The translations under genes and the position numbers were made by a program. The notes beneath the pieces are model-generated. The model was not told the DNA's origin and did not search any database. It was given only the letters and a program-made list of their open reading frames with translations. A stretch of DNA of 64,000 nt, taken from Glycomyces sp. NRRL B-16210. Lineage in GTDB: Bacteria; Actinomycetota; Actinomycetes; Mycobacteriales; Micromonosporaceae. Shown in pieces: positions 39,302 to 48,051 of this stretch (position 1 is its first letter; every line of letters starts with the position of its first letter). The DNA lies in the NCBI RefSeq assembly GCF_000719515.1, contig NZ_JOGR01000006.1, positions 62,001 to 126,000 of the forward strand. The letters are read 5' to 3'.

Positions 39302-40931
39302 GCGTTCCTTCCGGACCGGAGAGCCGCCAGTCGCCGGAGTCGGGTCGTCCGGCGGCGAACCACACCGAGACCGCCGCGTCGGCTGATTCGGGCGGGCAAG
39401 TCGCGTGAAACGCACGGCCATCCGCGCACTCCCAGACCAAGGCACCCGGCCCGGTGCGCACGCTTGCCAGAGTCGCAAGTGGATGCTCCCGCAGCAGCTT
39501 GCGCGCTTCTATGCGGGCCTCGGCCTCAGGAAGCGAACCGTGGTGGCGGATCACGATGTCGGCCCGGTCCCGCGCGTCCACGTCCAGGCAGCGGACCTCA
39601 GCCACAAGATGACCCGCGCGGCGGCGTCCGTCGTCCGCAGGGAACCGGAGCCACCGCGCCGTGTCGCCGTCGAAGTCGACCTCGCAGCGCCACGCCGAGG
39701 TCCGGCGCCAGTGCTCCACCGGCCCTGGAGGATCGAACATGCGCGGGCCGGGGCCTTCGGCCGCGTCGAGATTCAGGGTTCGGTACAGGCCCGAGCGGAC
39801 GCGTTGCGACGGGCCCGGATCGGGCTCTGCCAGCGCCCGTCCGAAGCACTCGCTCTGGAGCGGCCGCACCTCGCACAGCGCCTCGACCTGGGCGAGCAGG
39901 TCCCCGGACGGGTCGAACCTCGGTGCCAGCGAGCCGAAGGCGGCCAGCGGGGACTCGGCCGGCATCTCGTCGAACCCGAAGGCCGCCACAGCGGTCGGTA
40001 TGCCGAGCGCGGCGGCGTAGAAGCCGACTGAGCCGTGGTCGCCGATGACCGCGTCGGCGGCGAGCAGCGCGGCCCGCCATCCCTCGCCCGGGTCGACCAT
40101 GATGAGGCCGTTCTCCAGTTGGCGCCGGAAGAGGCTCTCGATGCTGCCGTGCACGGACAGGATGTTCGGGTGGGGGATGAAGGCGACGGCGTAGTCGTCC
40201 ATCGGCAGGGCTTCGAGGAGTCGCTCGGGCAGGCGGGGGTGCTGCCCGAACAGTGAGTGCGCCAGCCACGTCGAGGAGACCGCGATCAGGCGCTTTCGCG
40301 GCCCGATGCCGAGGGAGCGGCGGTATTCGCGGCGCATTCTGGCGCTGAGCCGGAGTCGTTCGAAGCAGAGGTCGCCGGTGATCTCGCTGCACGGCAGGGC
40401 TTCCGGGCAGTCGACGGCGAGGCGTTCGGCGGCTGCGGGCCCGGGCAGGGCGAGGTAGGCGGGGAGGCGGCCGGTGTCGCTGCGGAGTTGGCCGCGGGCG
40501 AGTCCGGCGACGCCGTCGAAGTAGGGGGTGAAGCGGTTGTGCCCGGCGCCGTGGGGGATCAGGGCGACATCGCGGCCGGGTTCGTGGAGGGTGCGGGTCG
40601 CGCCGGAGGCGACGATGAGGTCGGGCGGGTCGGCGGTGACGGTGGCCCAGTCGAGCAGGTCGATGTCGTGTCGGCGGGCGAAGTGGCGGCCGCTGCGCTG
40701 GCGTTCGGCGTGGAAGAGCGAGTACCGCACGAGGAGTCGGCGGTCGGCGGCTAGGAGCGGTTCGACGTCGTAGAAGAGCCGGTTGAGGGCTTGGACGGTG
40801 CTGCCGGCGAGGACGATGCGGCGCTGGAACGGAGCGGTGGGGCCGTCAAGCGGCCAACGCGTTACCGGGTTCCGGGTTCCGGGTTCCGGGTTCCGGGTTC
40901 CGGGTTCCGGGTTCCGGGTTCCTTGCTGCAT
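39279..40931 (-). CDS. GT-B-like transferase with repeat-bearing N terminus, 550 aa
   Basis: The central 350 residues resemble glycosyl- or glycerophosphotransferases of GT-B fold: RIVLAGSTVQALNRLF, VALIPHGAGHNRF, and a donor-site-like DAVIGDHGSVGFYAAALGIP near residue 310. The C-terminal 150 residues are a separate beta-rich domain. The first codons are ATG CAG CAA followed by eight 7-base repeats encoding GTRNPEP units. AGGA lies five bases before the ATG, but TATAAT overlaps it, so the true start is uncertain. It probably modifies a wall or surface polymer. Confidence 0.6.
   Translation of the reverse strand: MQQGTRNPEPGTRNPEPGTRNPVTRWPLDGPTAPFQRRIVLAGSTVQALNRLFYDVEPLLAADRRLLVRYSLFHAERQRSGRHFARRHDIDLLDWATVTADPPDLIVASGATRTLHEPGRDVALIPHGAGHNRFTPYFDGVAGLARGQLRSDTGRLPAYLALPGPAAAERLAVDCPEALPCSEITGDLCFERLRLSARMRREYRRSLGIGPRKRLIAVSSTWLAHSLFGQHPRLPERLLEALPMDDYAVAFIPHPNILSVHGSIESLFRRQLENGLIMVDPGEGWRAALLAADAVIGDHGSVGFYAAALGIPTAVAAFGFDEMPAESPLAAFGSLAPRFDPSGDLLAQVEALCEVRPLQSECFGRALAEPDPGPSQRVRSGLYRTLNLDAAEGPGPRMFDPPGPVEHWRRTSAWRCEVDFDGDTARWLRFPADDGRRRAGHLVAEVRCLDVDARDRADIVIRHHGSLPEAEARIEARKLLREHPLATLASVRTGPGALVWECADGRAFHATCPPESADAAVSVWFAAGRPDSGDWRLSGPEGTLSVRRLR
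40867..40922. repeat. Eight perfect tandem copies of 7-bp GGGTTCC
   Basis: Fifty-six bases consist of eight uninterrupted GGGTTCC units (GGAACCC on the coding strand). They begin at codon 4 of the transferase gene. Because seven is not a multiple of three, gain or loss of one unit shifts the reading frame; both other frames meet a stop (TAA or TGA) within about 20 bases after the array. Confidence 0.95.
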
Positions 40932-40957
40932 TATAGTCCTGTTGTGCCGCTTTGCGA
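40929..40957 (-). promoter_or_regulatory. Promoter-like elements next to the 7-bp array
   Basis: On the minus strand TTCGCA, 17 bases, then TATAAT (a perfect -10) end at the start codon, so the A and T of the ATG are part of the -10. If used, transcription would start at the edge of the repeat array and the ATG would be outside the mRNA. If not used, AGGA upstream can serve the ATG. Confidence 0.5.
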
Positions 40958-41034
40958 ATGATGGGGACCGTCGGTCCGCCACCGATCCTAGCGCGTTTGC
41001 GGAGGTCAGGACCCGCGCGGCGGTGAGCCGAACT

Positions 41035-42747
41035 TCACGCCGCGCGTCCGCGCGTCTCGGCCCGCTGCCCCGGCACCACCCCGATCTCGGCGAGGTGGCC
41101 GCGCGCCGCCGCGATCGCCCCGGGCGTTGCCTCGAAGACCTTGCCCTCCTTGCGGAGCCGGTCGAGCAGGTCGACGGCGGCGAGCGCCTTCCCGTGCTCG
41201 GGCCGCATCCCCGACAGGTAGACCTCGATGCCGCGGTGTTCGAGCCGCTCGACGGCGTCGCGCAGCACGAGCGCGCCGGTGGCGTCGATCGCGCTGATGC
41301 GCGAGAGCCGGATGATCACGACCCGGACGTCGGCCGTCTCGGACAGGGTGAGCAGGAACCGGTGTGCCGCGGCGAAGAACAGCGGTCCGTCGATGCGGTA
41401 GGCCACGATGTGCTCGGCCAGCAGCTCGTGCTCGGCGAGGTGGTGGTCGCCCTCTTGCAGCGGCACGGTCTCGATGCTCGCGGAGGCGGCGATCTTGCGC
41501 AGCGCGAACGCCCCGGCCACGACCAGGCCGCAGATGACCGCCCAGACCAGGTCCACCGCGATCGTCACCGCGGCGGTGAGCACGAGGATCACCGCGTCGG
41601 AGCGCGAGGCCCTCGCCAGCACCCGGACCGAGCCGACCTCGATCATGCGGACGGCGGTCGCCAGCAGGACCCCGGCGAGCGCCGCCAGCGGGACGTGGGC
41701 GACCAGCGGCGCGGCGGCGAGCATGATGAGCGCCAGCACGATCGCGTGCGTGAGCGCGGCGAGGCGCGAGGAGGCGCCGGAGCGGACGTTCACGGCGGTG
41801 CGGGCGATCGCGGCCGTGGCCGGGACGCCGCCGAACATCGGCGCGGCGATGTTGGCCAGGCCCTGGCCGAAGAGCTCGCGGTCGGGATCGTGCCGGGACC
41901 CGACGGTCATGCCGTCGGCCACGGTCGCCGACAGCAGCGACTCCAGTGCCGCGAGCGCGGCGACCGCGACCGCCGCCCCGGCGAGCCCGGGGATCGCGGA
42001 CGGTTCGAGGAACGACAGCGACGGCGCCGGCAGTGTGGCGGGCAGTGCGCCGATGCGCGGTGTCTCCAAGTGCGCCAAGACGGTCGCGGCCGTGGCGACG
42101 ACGACCGCCAAGAGCGAGAACGGGATCTGCGGTCGCCATTTGGCGCCGAGGAGCATCACGGCCGCGACGCCGACGGCGAGCGCGACCGCCGGCCAGGTCG
42201 GGGCCGCGGCGTAGTCGAGCACGGCGCTCCACGCGATGAGGGCGACCTTCTCGCCTTCGGGCGCGGGCACGCCGAGCGCGGCGGGGATCTGCTGGAGGAA
42301 GATCACCGCCGCGATGCCGACGGTGAAGCCTTCGACCACCGGCGCTGGGATGAGGCGCACGTACCTGCCGGCCTTGGCGAGCGCGAGTGCGATGAGCAGG
42401 AGCCCGGCCATGAGCCCGACGGTGAGGACGCCGCCCGGCCCGTACTGGGCGACGATGGGGACCAGGACGACGGTCATCGCGCCGGTCGGCCCGGACACCT
42501 GGAGGTTCGAGCCGCCGAAGATCGCGGCGACCGCGCCGGCGACGACGGCGGTGGCGAGCCCGGCCGCGGCGCCGAGGCCGGAGGCGACGCCGAAGCCGAG
42601 TGCGAGCGGCAGCGCGACGACCGCGACGGTGAGTCCGGCGAGCAGGTCGCGTCCGGGCGAGCGGCGGACCGTCGCGAGGTCGGCCCTGCCCGGCAGCAGG
42701 TCCCGCAGTCGGCGCCATGAGGCGCGAACCGCGTTGCGGCTGTTCAC
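41035..42747 (-). CDS. SulP-family anion transporter with STAS domain, 570 aa
   Basis: About ten or more membrane segments span residues 35-430, beginning with LLAGLTVAVVALPLALGFGVASG, the SulP signature region, and SGPTGAMTVVLVP. The C-terminal 110 residues are a STAS domain (VVIIRLSRISAIDATGALVL). SulP proteins carry sulfate, bicarbonate or related anions. The GTG start overlaps the stop of an ArsR-type gene (GTGA), so the transporter is in its operon and under its control. Confidence 0.92.
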   Translation of the reverse strand: MNSRNAVRASWRRLRDLLPGRADLATVRRSPGRDLLAGLTVAVVALPLALGFGVASGLGAAAGLATAVVAGAVAAIFGGSNLQVSGPTGAMTVVLVPIVAQYGPGGVLTVGLMAGLLLIALALAKAGRYVRLIPAPVVEGFTVGIAAVIFLQQIPAALGVPAPEGEKVALIAWSAVLDYAAAPTWPAVALAVGVAAVMLLGAKWRPQIPFSLLAVVVATAATVLAHLETPRIGALPATLPAPSLSFLEPSAIPGLAGAAVAVAALAALESLLSATVADGMTVGSRHDPDRELFGQGLANIAAPMFGGVPATAAIARTAVNVRSGASSRLAALTHAIVLALIMLAAAPLVAHVPLAALAGVLLATAVRMIEVGSVRVLARASRSDAVILVLTAAVTIAVDLVWAVICGLVVAGAFALRKIAASASIETVPLQEGDHHLAEHELLAEHIVAYRIDGPLFFAAAHRFLLTLSETADVRVVIIRLSRISAIDATGALVLRDAVERLEHRGIEVYLSGMRPEHGKALAAVDLLDRLRKEGKVFEATPGAIAAARGHLAEIGVVPGQRAETRGRAA

Positions 42748-43091
42748 TTCCCGGCCGCCGCGGTGTCGGATTCGCGGAGCTCGTCGAGGAGTTCGGCCTG
42801 CCCGGCGAGCATCTCGGTGAGGATGCGCCGGGCGGCCCGCATCAGGTCGGCGACGTCGGGGCCGGCGAGCGCGTAGGTGACCGTCGAGCCTTCCCGTTCG
42901 GAGGTGACGATCCCGGCGCGGCGCAGCACCGCGAGCTGCTGGGAGAGGCTGGAGGCCTCGACGCCGGTGTCGGCCAGCAGTTCCCGCACGGGCTTGGGGC
43001 CCTCGCCGAGGAGTTCGAGCACCCGGATCCGGACCGGGTGGCCGAGCATCCGGAAGAACTCGGCCTTGACCTGGTACAGCGGAACCGGCAT
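42744..43091 (-). CDS. ArsR-family winged-helix regulator, 115 aa
   Basis: The HTH reads HPVRIRVLELLGEGPKPVRE and SSLSQQLAVLRRAGIV, followed by the wing REGSTVTYAL. The usual metal-binding Cys motif in the recognition helix (ELCVCDL) is absent, so the signal is probably not a metal bound there. GGGGAG precedes the ATG at 43091. A 12-4-12 dyad just upstream is the probable operator. It is coupled to the SulP gene. Confidence 0.88.
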   Translation of the reverse strand: MPVPLYQVKAEFFRMLGHPVRIRVLELLGEGPKPVRELLADTGVEASSLSQQLAVLRRAGIVTSEREGSTVTYALAGPDVADLMRAARRILTEMLAGQAELLDELRESDTAAAGK

Positions 43092-43114
43092 CGCGCACTC
43101 CCCATCACTCGACA

Positions 43115-43142
43115 ACTTGAGTAATTGAATAATTCTTCAAGT
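43115..43142. promoter_or_regulatory. Operator-like dyad of the ArsR-SulP operon
   Basis: ACTTGAGTAATT, four bases, AATTCTTCAAGT: the half-sites match at 10 of 12 positions. It is AT-rich, 24 bases before the ArsR start, and of the size bound by ArsR/SmtB proteins. Confidence 0.7.
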
Positions 43143-43439
43143 CACTCATCGTAGGCGGTGTTCGCGATTGAGGCATCGGCCACGATCGCGGGCCGCCGCA
43201 TTCGGTGTTTTCGGCGCGTCGTGGCGAAATGTCTGATTTTTGTAGGGTTCCGCAAGGCGGGATGCTTACGTCTTCGCTCGTGTCGCATACGTCGCCATGT
43301 CGGCCCTCCGCGGACCGTCGGATTCGCACAACGGGACCGCATTCGACGAGGACTGATTACCCATGGTGTGTTTGACTTCACGAGCAGTGAGCCTTAAATT
43401 TCCTTCCGAACCGATCCCCACCGATCGTATGGAGGAAAT

Positions 43440-43808
43440 ATGAACTGCCCCAAGGTTTTCGCCCCCACCGCCGGCCGACCTTCGCAGCGCGAGGCCGTGG
43501 ACTACTCCAACTACTTCCTCAACGTCCTCGCCGGGCGCAAGGCCGCCGGCGACGCCCGCCTGCTCGCGACGGAGGCGGGTTGGTTGGCGTTCAACAGGGT
43601 CCGGCGGCGGGTCCCGACCCGCTTCAGCCGGGTGCGCGTGGTCCGCGCCGCCAGTCCGACCCGCGACTCCACCGAAGTGGTCGCGATGGTCGAGAACGGC
43701 TGCGCCCGCCAGGCGATGACGTTCACCTTCCGCGCCACCATGAACGGCTGGCGCCTCGACCACTGCGACCTCCTGGAAGCGAACCGCTTGACCCGAAGGC
43801 GTCGATGA
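43440..43808 (+). CDS. Rv3235-like small protein, 122 aa
   Basis: A basic soluble protein with a beta-rich C-terminal half (RVRVVRAASPTRDSTEVVAM, ARQAMTFTFRATMNGWRLDH). The pattern of an RARAL-type strand followed by GxWRxxxC is like the Rv3235 family of actinobacteria, but similarity is loose. A strong GGAGG site precedes the ATG. It converges on the iron transporter operon, with a terminator between. Confidence 0.5.
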   Translation: MNCPKVFAPTAGRPSQREAVDYSNYFLNVLAGRKAAGDARLLATEAGWLAFNRVRRRVPTRFSRVRVVRAASPTRDSTEVVAMVENGCARQAMTFTFRATMNGWRLDHCDLLEANRLTRRRR

Positions 43809-43826
43809 CCCTGCCCACCACTGGCG

Positions 43827-43858
43827 AAGGGCCGCCGAGCGATGCTCGGCGGCCTTCC
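43827..43858. terminator. Bidirectional terminator hairpin
   Basis: GGCCGCCGAG - CGATG - CTCGGCGGCC, with GAAGG and CTTCC flanks extending the stem. It lies between two converging genes (stop at 43808 and stop at 43869). Confidence 0.75.
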
Positions 43859-43868
43859 GCGTTCACCG

Positions 43869-45965
43869 TCAGGCGGTTCGGGTTCTCGTTCTCCATAGGA
43901 GCCAGAGGAAGTACGGGGTTCCGATGAGGGCGCATACCAGGCCCGCGGGGATCTGGGCCGGGGCTATCACCGTGCGGCCCAAGGTGTCGGCGACGCTCAC
44001 CAGGAGCACGCCGATCAGGATCGCCACCGGGAGCGTCCTGTGGCTCCGGCTTCCCACGAGGCCCCTCGCCAGGTGCGGGGCCACCAGGCCCACGAAGCCG
44101 ATCACCCCCACCACCGCCACAGCGGCGGCGGTGAGCACCGCGGCCGAGCACAACAGGAGCAGCCTGGTGCGCTCCAAGCGGACGCCGAGCACGCGGGGCG
44201 TGTCGTCGTCCAGCGACAACAGGTCGATCTCCTTGCGGTGCACCAACACCAACGGCAGCACCAGCACCAATGCCACGACCAGCGGGAGGAGCCTGTCGGC
44301 GGTCCTGCCGTACGTGGTGCCCGACAGCCACGTCATCGCCTTCGGGGTGTTCCACGGGTCCGAGGCCAGGATGATCAGCGTGATCAGCGCCATCCCCAGC
44401 GACCAGACCCCGATGCCCACCAGGACCAGCCGCGCCGTGTCCAGCCCGCCCCGCCAAGAGATCGCGTAGACCAGCGCGAACGCGCCCAGCCCGCCGGCGG
44501 CCGCGAAGCCCGTGATCGCCCACGGCCCCGCCGAGGGCACCCAGGTGATGAGCGTGACCGCCCCGATCCCGGCCCCGGCGGTGACGCCGAGCAGCCCCGG
44601 CTCCGCGAGCGGATTGCGCAGCACCCCCTGCGTCACCGTGCCCGCGCACGCGAGCGCCGCCCCGGCCAGAATCGCCGCGAACACCCGCGGGAAGCGCTGG
44701 TCGATGATCCACGTGTAGCTCGCGCCGGTCTTGCCCGCGAGATAGTTGATCAGGTCGCCGCTCAGGAGCATCGTGTCCCCCGAGAGCATCCCGACCACGA
44801 GCGCCGTGAACGAGGCGGCGGCCAGGCCGCCCACGATCAGGGTGAAGGCCGGCCGGCCGCGCGCCGCCGCCCCGTGCAGGATCGCGGGCCGGTCGCCCGA
44901 GCCCGCACTGGTCACCGAGCGCGCCAGCCAGACCATGACGCCCGCGCCCAGGAGCGTGGTCGTGACGCCCACGGGGATCTCGATGCTCTTGTCGGCCCCG
45001 AACACGGCGCGGACGGCCAGGTCGGCGCCCACGATCACCAGAGCGCCGCACAAGGCGCTGAACGGGATCAGGAACCGGTGCGCGAGCAGCACCGGGAGCT
45101 TCTTCGCGATCTGGCGCGCGATCACCGGGGCCGCCAGGCCCACGAAGCCGATCGGCCCGGCCACCGTCACCGCGCACGCGGCCAGCAGCAGCGAGCAGAC
45201 CACCGCGACCAGGCGCGTGCGCCGCACGTGCACGCCGAGACTCGCCGCCGTGTCGTCGCCCAGACGCAGCAGGTCCAGGCGCGGGGCCGCGAGCACGGCC
45301 GTGACGACCGCCAGCAGCACGAGCGGGGCCGCCTGGGCCGCCGTGCCGAACCCGGCGAGGTTGAGACTGCCCGAGCCCCAGGCGAACAGACCCGTCGTCT
45401 GCTCCTGGAACAGCAGGATCAGCAGCGACACCAGGGAGTTCCCGGCCATCGCGGTCGCCGAGCCGGCGAGGATCAGCCGCGTCGTGCTCGACTCGCCGCC
45501 GCCCGCCGACAGCGCCATCACCAGACCCGCCGTCAGCAGCGCCCCGGTGAAGGCCACGCCGATGCTCGACAGGAACGGGAGCGAGATCCCGAACGCCGCC
45601 ACGGCGGTCACGGCCAGGTACGCCCCGGCGTTCACCGCGAGCGTGTCCGGACTCGCCAGCGCGTTGCGCGCCACCGACTGGAGCAGCACGCCGGAGGCGC
45701 CGAGGGCGATGCCGACCAGGACCGCCCCGGTCAGCCGCGGCAGCCGCGCCCCCTGGAGCACGTTCCACACGCTCGCGTCGGCCGAACCGGTGAGCAGCCG
45801 CACCAGGTCGCCCGCGTCGACCGCGGAGGTGCCCTGGGTCAGGTGGAGGGCCGCCAGAGCGACCAGGGCACCGATCCCGATGGCGAAGACCGCCGCGGCT
45901 GTGAGCAGCCGCGGGGCCTTCCGGGTCGGAGCCTCCGGTCGCGCCGGCGGGCTCAGCGTGCTCAA
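43869..45965 (-). CDS. Fused FecCD-type iron-siderophore permease, 698 aa
   Basis: Two FecCD/BtuC permease domains are joined in one chain, as in FhuB. The repeated motif VLVGIALGASGVLLQSVARN / ILAGAALACAGTVTQGVLRN with NPLAEPG/NALASPD, and the paired GPIGFVGLAAPVIAR / GVIGFVGLVAPHLAR loops that meet the ATPase, show both halves. About 20 membrane segments are expected. The TTG start overlaps the stop of the binding-protein gene (TTGA). It is the last gene of an iron-box operon. Confidence 0.93.
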   Translation of the reverse strand: MSTLSPPARPEAPTRKAPRLLTAAAVFAIGIGALVALAALHLTQGTSAVDAGDLVRLLTGSADASVWNVLQGARLPRLTGAVLVGIALGASGVLLQSVARNALASPDTLAVNAGAYLAVTAVAAFGISLPFLSSIGVAFTGALLTAGLVMALSAGGGESSTTRLILAGSATAMAGNSLVSLLILLFQEQTTGLFAWGSGSLNLAGFGTAAQAAPLVLLAVVTAVLAAPRLDLLRLGDDTAASLGVHVRRTRLVAVVCSLLLAACAVTVAGPIGFVGLAAPVIARQIAKKLPVLLAHRFLIPFSALCGALVIVGADLAVRAVFGADKSIEIPVGVTTTLLGAGVMVWLARSVTSAGSGDRPAILHGAAARGRPAFTLIVGGLAAASFTALVVGMLSGDTMLLSGDLINYLAGKTGASYTWIIDQRFPRVFAAILAGAALACAGTVTQGVLRNPLAEPGLLGVTAGAGIGAVTLITWVPSAGPWAITGFAAAGGLGAFALVYAISWRGGLDTARLVLVGIGVWSLGMALITLIILASDPWNTPKAMTWLSGTTYGRTADRLLPLVVALVLVLPLVLVHRKEIDLLSLDDDTPRVLGVRLERTRLLLLCSAAVLTAAAVAVVGVIGFVGLVAPHLARGLVGSRSHRTLPVAILIGVLLVSVADTLGRTVIAPAQIPAGLVCALIGTPYFLWLLWRTRTRTA

Positions 45966-46951
45966 CTCGCGTAGACCTCGGCGATGGCGTCGAGGATCGC
46001 CTCGGAGGACTTGGGGCCGCCGAACATCCAGATGCCCTGCGGCATCTCGTAGACGTCGCCGTTCTGGACGAAGCTCAGGCCCTCCCAGATCGCGTTGCCG
46101 GCGAGGACCTCGGTGAAGATGTCGCTGCCGTCGGCGTTGTTGAAGATGAACCGCATCTCGGTGTCGGTGTACTGGGCCAGGCCCTCGACGTCGGTGCCGC
46201 CCAGGCCCCACACGCCGTCGGTCTCGCCGGTCCAGGCGTTCTCGAGGCCCGCCGCGTCCGCGAGCGAGCCGACGAGGGAACCGGTGCCGAAGGGCCGCAC
46301 GGAGACCGCGTCGCCCTCGACCCAGCCGTCGGCGAACAGGAACGGGAGGTCGCCGGTGCCGGCGGCCTCGATGGTCGCGGCGGTCTCGGCGATCTTGGCC
46401 TCGAGCTCGCCCCAGAGCGCGGCGGCCTCGGGGGTCTTGCCGAGCAGTTCGGCGATCATGTCGACGTCGCGCTTCATGCGGGCGAGGTTGTCGTTCTCGC
46501 TGGAGCCCTCGACGACCAGGACGGGCACGAACTCCTCGATCGCGGCGATGTGGGCCTCGTCGTCGGTCTCCATGATCACGAGGTCGGCGCCGAGCCCGGC
46601 GATGGCGTCGATGGAGGGCTCCTGGCGGGTGCCGACGTCGGTGGCGGTGTCGTCGACCGGCACCGAGCCGCCCACCCAGAGGTTGTAGCCCTCGAGGTCG
46701 GCCACGCCCACGGGCGTGACGCCGAGGCTGGCGACGATCTCGACCTCGGCCCATTCGAGCGTGACGACCTTCTCGGCGGGGGCGTCGAGTTCGACGGTGC
46801 GCCCGAGGAAGTCGGTGACCGAGACCGGGCCGGCCTCGGAGGCGGCCTTGTCGCCGTCGCCGGCCTCCTCGGTGGTGCCGCACGCGGACATGGCGATCAC
46901 GGCTGCGAGTGCCGCGGGCACGGCGAATCGCTTGAGGTGGGGATGCTGCAT
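45962..46951 (-). CDS. Iron-siderophore binding lipoprotein, 329 aa
   Basis: A lipoprotein signal (IAMSAC, Cys at residue 24) precedes a FecB/FepB-type periplasmic-binding fold: VTLEWAEVEIVASLGVTPVG, ADLVIMETDD and the long linking helix. It captures ferric siderophore outside the cell for the permease. It begins 12 bases after the ATPase gene and overlaps the permease start. Confidence 0.92.
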   Translation of the reverse strand: MQHPHLKRFAVPAALAAVIAMSACGTTEEAGDGDKAASEAGPVSVTDFLGRTVELDAPAEKVVTLEWAEVEIVASLGVTPVGVADLEGYNLWVGGSVPVDDTATDVGTRQEPSIDAIAGLGADLVIMETDDEAHIAAIEEFVPVLVVEGSSENDNLARMKRDVDMIAELLGKTPEAAALWGELEAKIAETAATIEAAGTGDLPFLFADGWVEGDAVSVRPFGTGSLVGSLADAAGLENAWTGETDGVWGLGGTDVEGLAQYTDTEMRFIFNNADGSDIFTEVLAGNAIWEGLSFVQNGDVYEMPQGIWMFGGPKSSEAILDAIAEVYAS

Positions 46952-46963
46952 CGGGTTCCTTCG

Positions 46964-47788
46964 TCAGTCGGCGGTGCTGCCCGCGAACCGGTGGCTGTGT
47001 CGGCCGATCGGTCGCGCGGAGAGCAGTCCGGTGTTGGGATCGGCGTCGACGCGGATGTCGATGCCGTAGGCGGCGGTGAGGTTCTCTGCGGTGAGGACCT
47101 CCGCCGGGGTGCCGGCCGCTTTGACGCGGCCGTCGTGGAGGAGGACGGCGCGGTCGGCGACCGCGGCGGCCTGGTCGAGGTCGTGCAGGACCACGCCGAC
47201 GGCGGTGCCGTGGTCGTCGGCGAGGTCGCGGATGAGGTCGAGGATCTCGACCTGGTAGCGCAGGTCCAGGTAGGTGGTGGGCTCGTCGAGCAGGAGCACG
47301 GCGGTGTCCTGGGCGAGGCAGGAGGCGAGCCAGACGCGCTGGCGTTCGCCGCCGGAGAGGGCTTCGACGCCGCGGTCGGCCATGTGTTCGACGCCGCAGA
47401 TCTCCATGGCGCGCCGGATCTTCGCGGGGCCTTCGGCGTCGCCGTGGCGCCAGCGCCCGCGGTGGGGGTGGCGGCCGTAGCCGACGACGTCGACGACGCG
47501 GATGCCGCCGGGGGTGGGCCGGGACTGGGCAAGGAGGGAGACGCGGCGGGCGAAGTCCTTGGGGCTGAGGGCGGTCGCGTCGGCGCCGTCGGGGAATTCG
47601 ACGCTGCCCTGGTCGGGCTTGTGGAGGCGCGCGAGGGACCGCAGGAGGGTGGACTTGCCCGAGCCGTTGGGGCCGAGGAGGGCGGTGACGGCGCCGGGGG
47701 GCAGGTCGATGTCGGCGTCGTGCACCACGGTGGTGCCGAAGTAGGCGAGGCGGAGGGCGCGGCCGCTCAGTCCGGCGTCATCTGGCAT
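46964..47788 (-). CDS. Iron-siderophore ABC transporter ATPase, 274 aa
   Basis: Walker A is LLGPNGSGKSTLLR near residue 39, the signature is LSGGERQR near residue 144, and Walker B is VLLLDEPTTYLDL near residue 165. The LLGPNGSGK and HRGRWRHGD regions fit the FecE/FepC subfamily. It is the first gene of the operon and its start is directly next to an iron box, so it should be repressed when iron is plentiful. Confidence 0.94.
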   Translation of the reverse strand: MPDDAGLSGRALRLAYFGTTVVHDADIDLPPGAVTALLGPNGSGKSTLLRSLARLHKPDQGSVEFPDGADATALSPKDFARRVSLLAQSRPTPGGIRVVDVVGYGRHPHRGRWRHGDAEGPAKIRRAMEICGVEHMADRGVEALSGGERQRVWLASCLAQDTAVLLLDEPTTYLDLRYQVEILDLIRDLADDHGTAVGVVLHDLDQAAAVADRAVLLHDGRVKAAGTPAEVLTAENLTAAYGIDIRVDADPNTGLLSARPIGRHSHRFAGSTAD

Positions 47789-47807
47789 GTAGGCAAGGCT
47801 AACCTAT
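47789..47807. promoter_or_regulatory. IdeR/DmdR iron box
   Basis: The 19 bases GTAGGCAAGGCTAACCTAT match 15 of 19 positions of the actinobacterial iron box TTAGGTTAGGCTAACCTAA. It abuts the start of the iron ABC operon. Confidence 0.88.
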
Positions 47808-48051
47808 CTGGTTTTCGACGGCATCTCGGCTGGTCAGCGTCCCGCGATGCGGCCTCGACGTGCGGTTTCGAGGCGGTGAATTCCGTTCGCGCCCAAATGG
47901 ATCACTCGCCGGTGAGGACGCGCACACCACGCGTAAGAGTGAATTCCCGCGCGGCACTCTGGACTTGACCGTGCCGGGTGGGGTCGACTGGTCCTAGGCG
48001 CCGTCCTGCCGATGCACCCCGTGTCGGCGCGGGGCGCCAGAGAGGACGAAC

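Noticed and set aside
40783..42720. 645-codon plus-strand frame
   Set aside because: It is antisense to the SulP gene, with Arg/Asp/Gly-rich low-complexity sequence caused by GC-rich codons; the SulP frame has clear membrane and STAS motifs.
44040..45974. 644-codon plus-strand frame
   Set aside because: Antisense to the fused FecCD permease; composition typical of a shadow frame.
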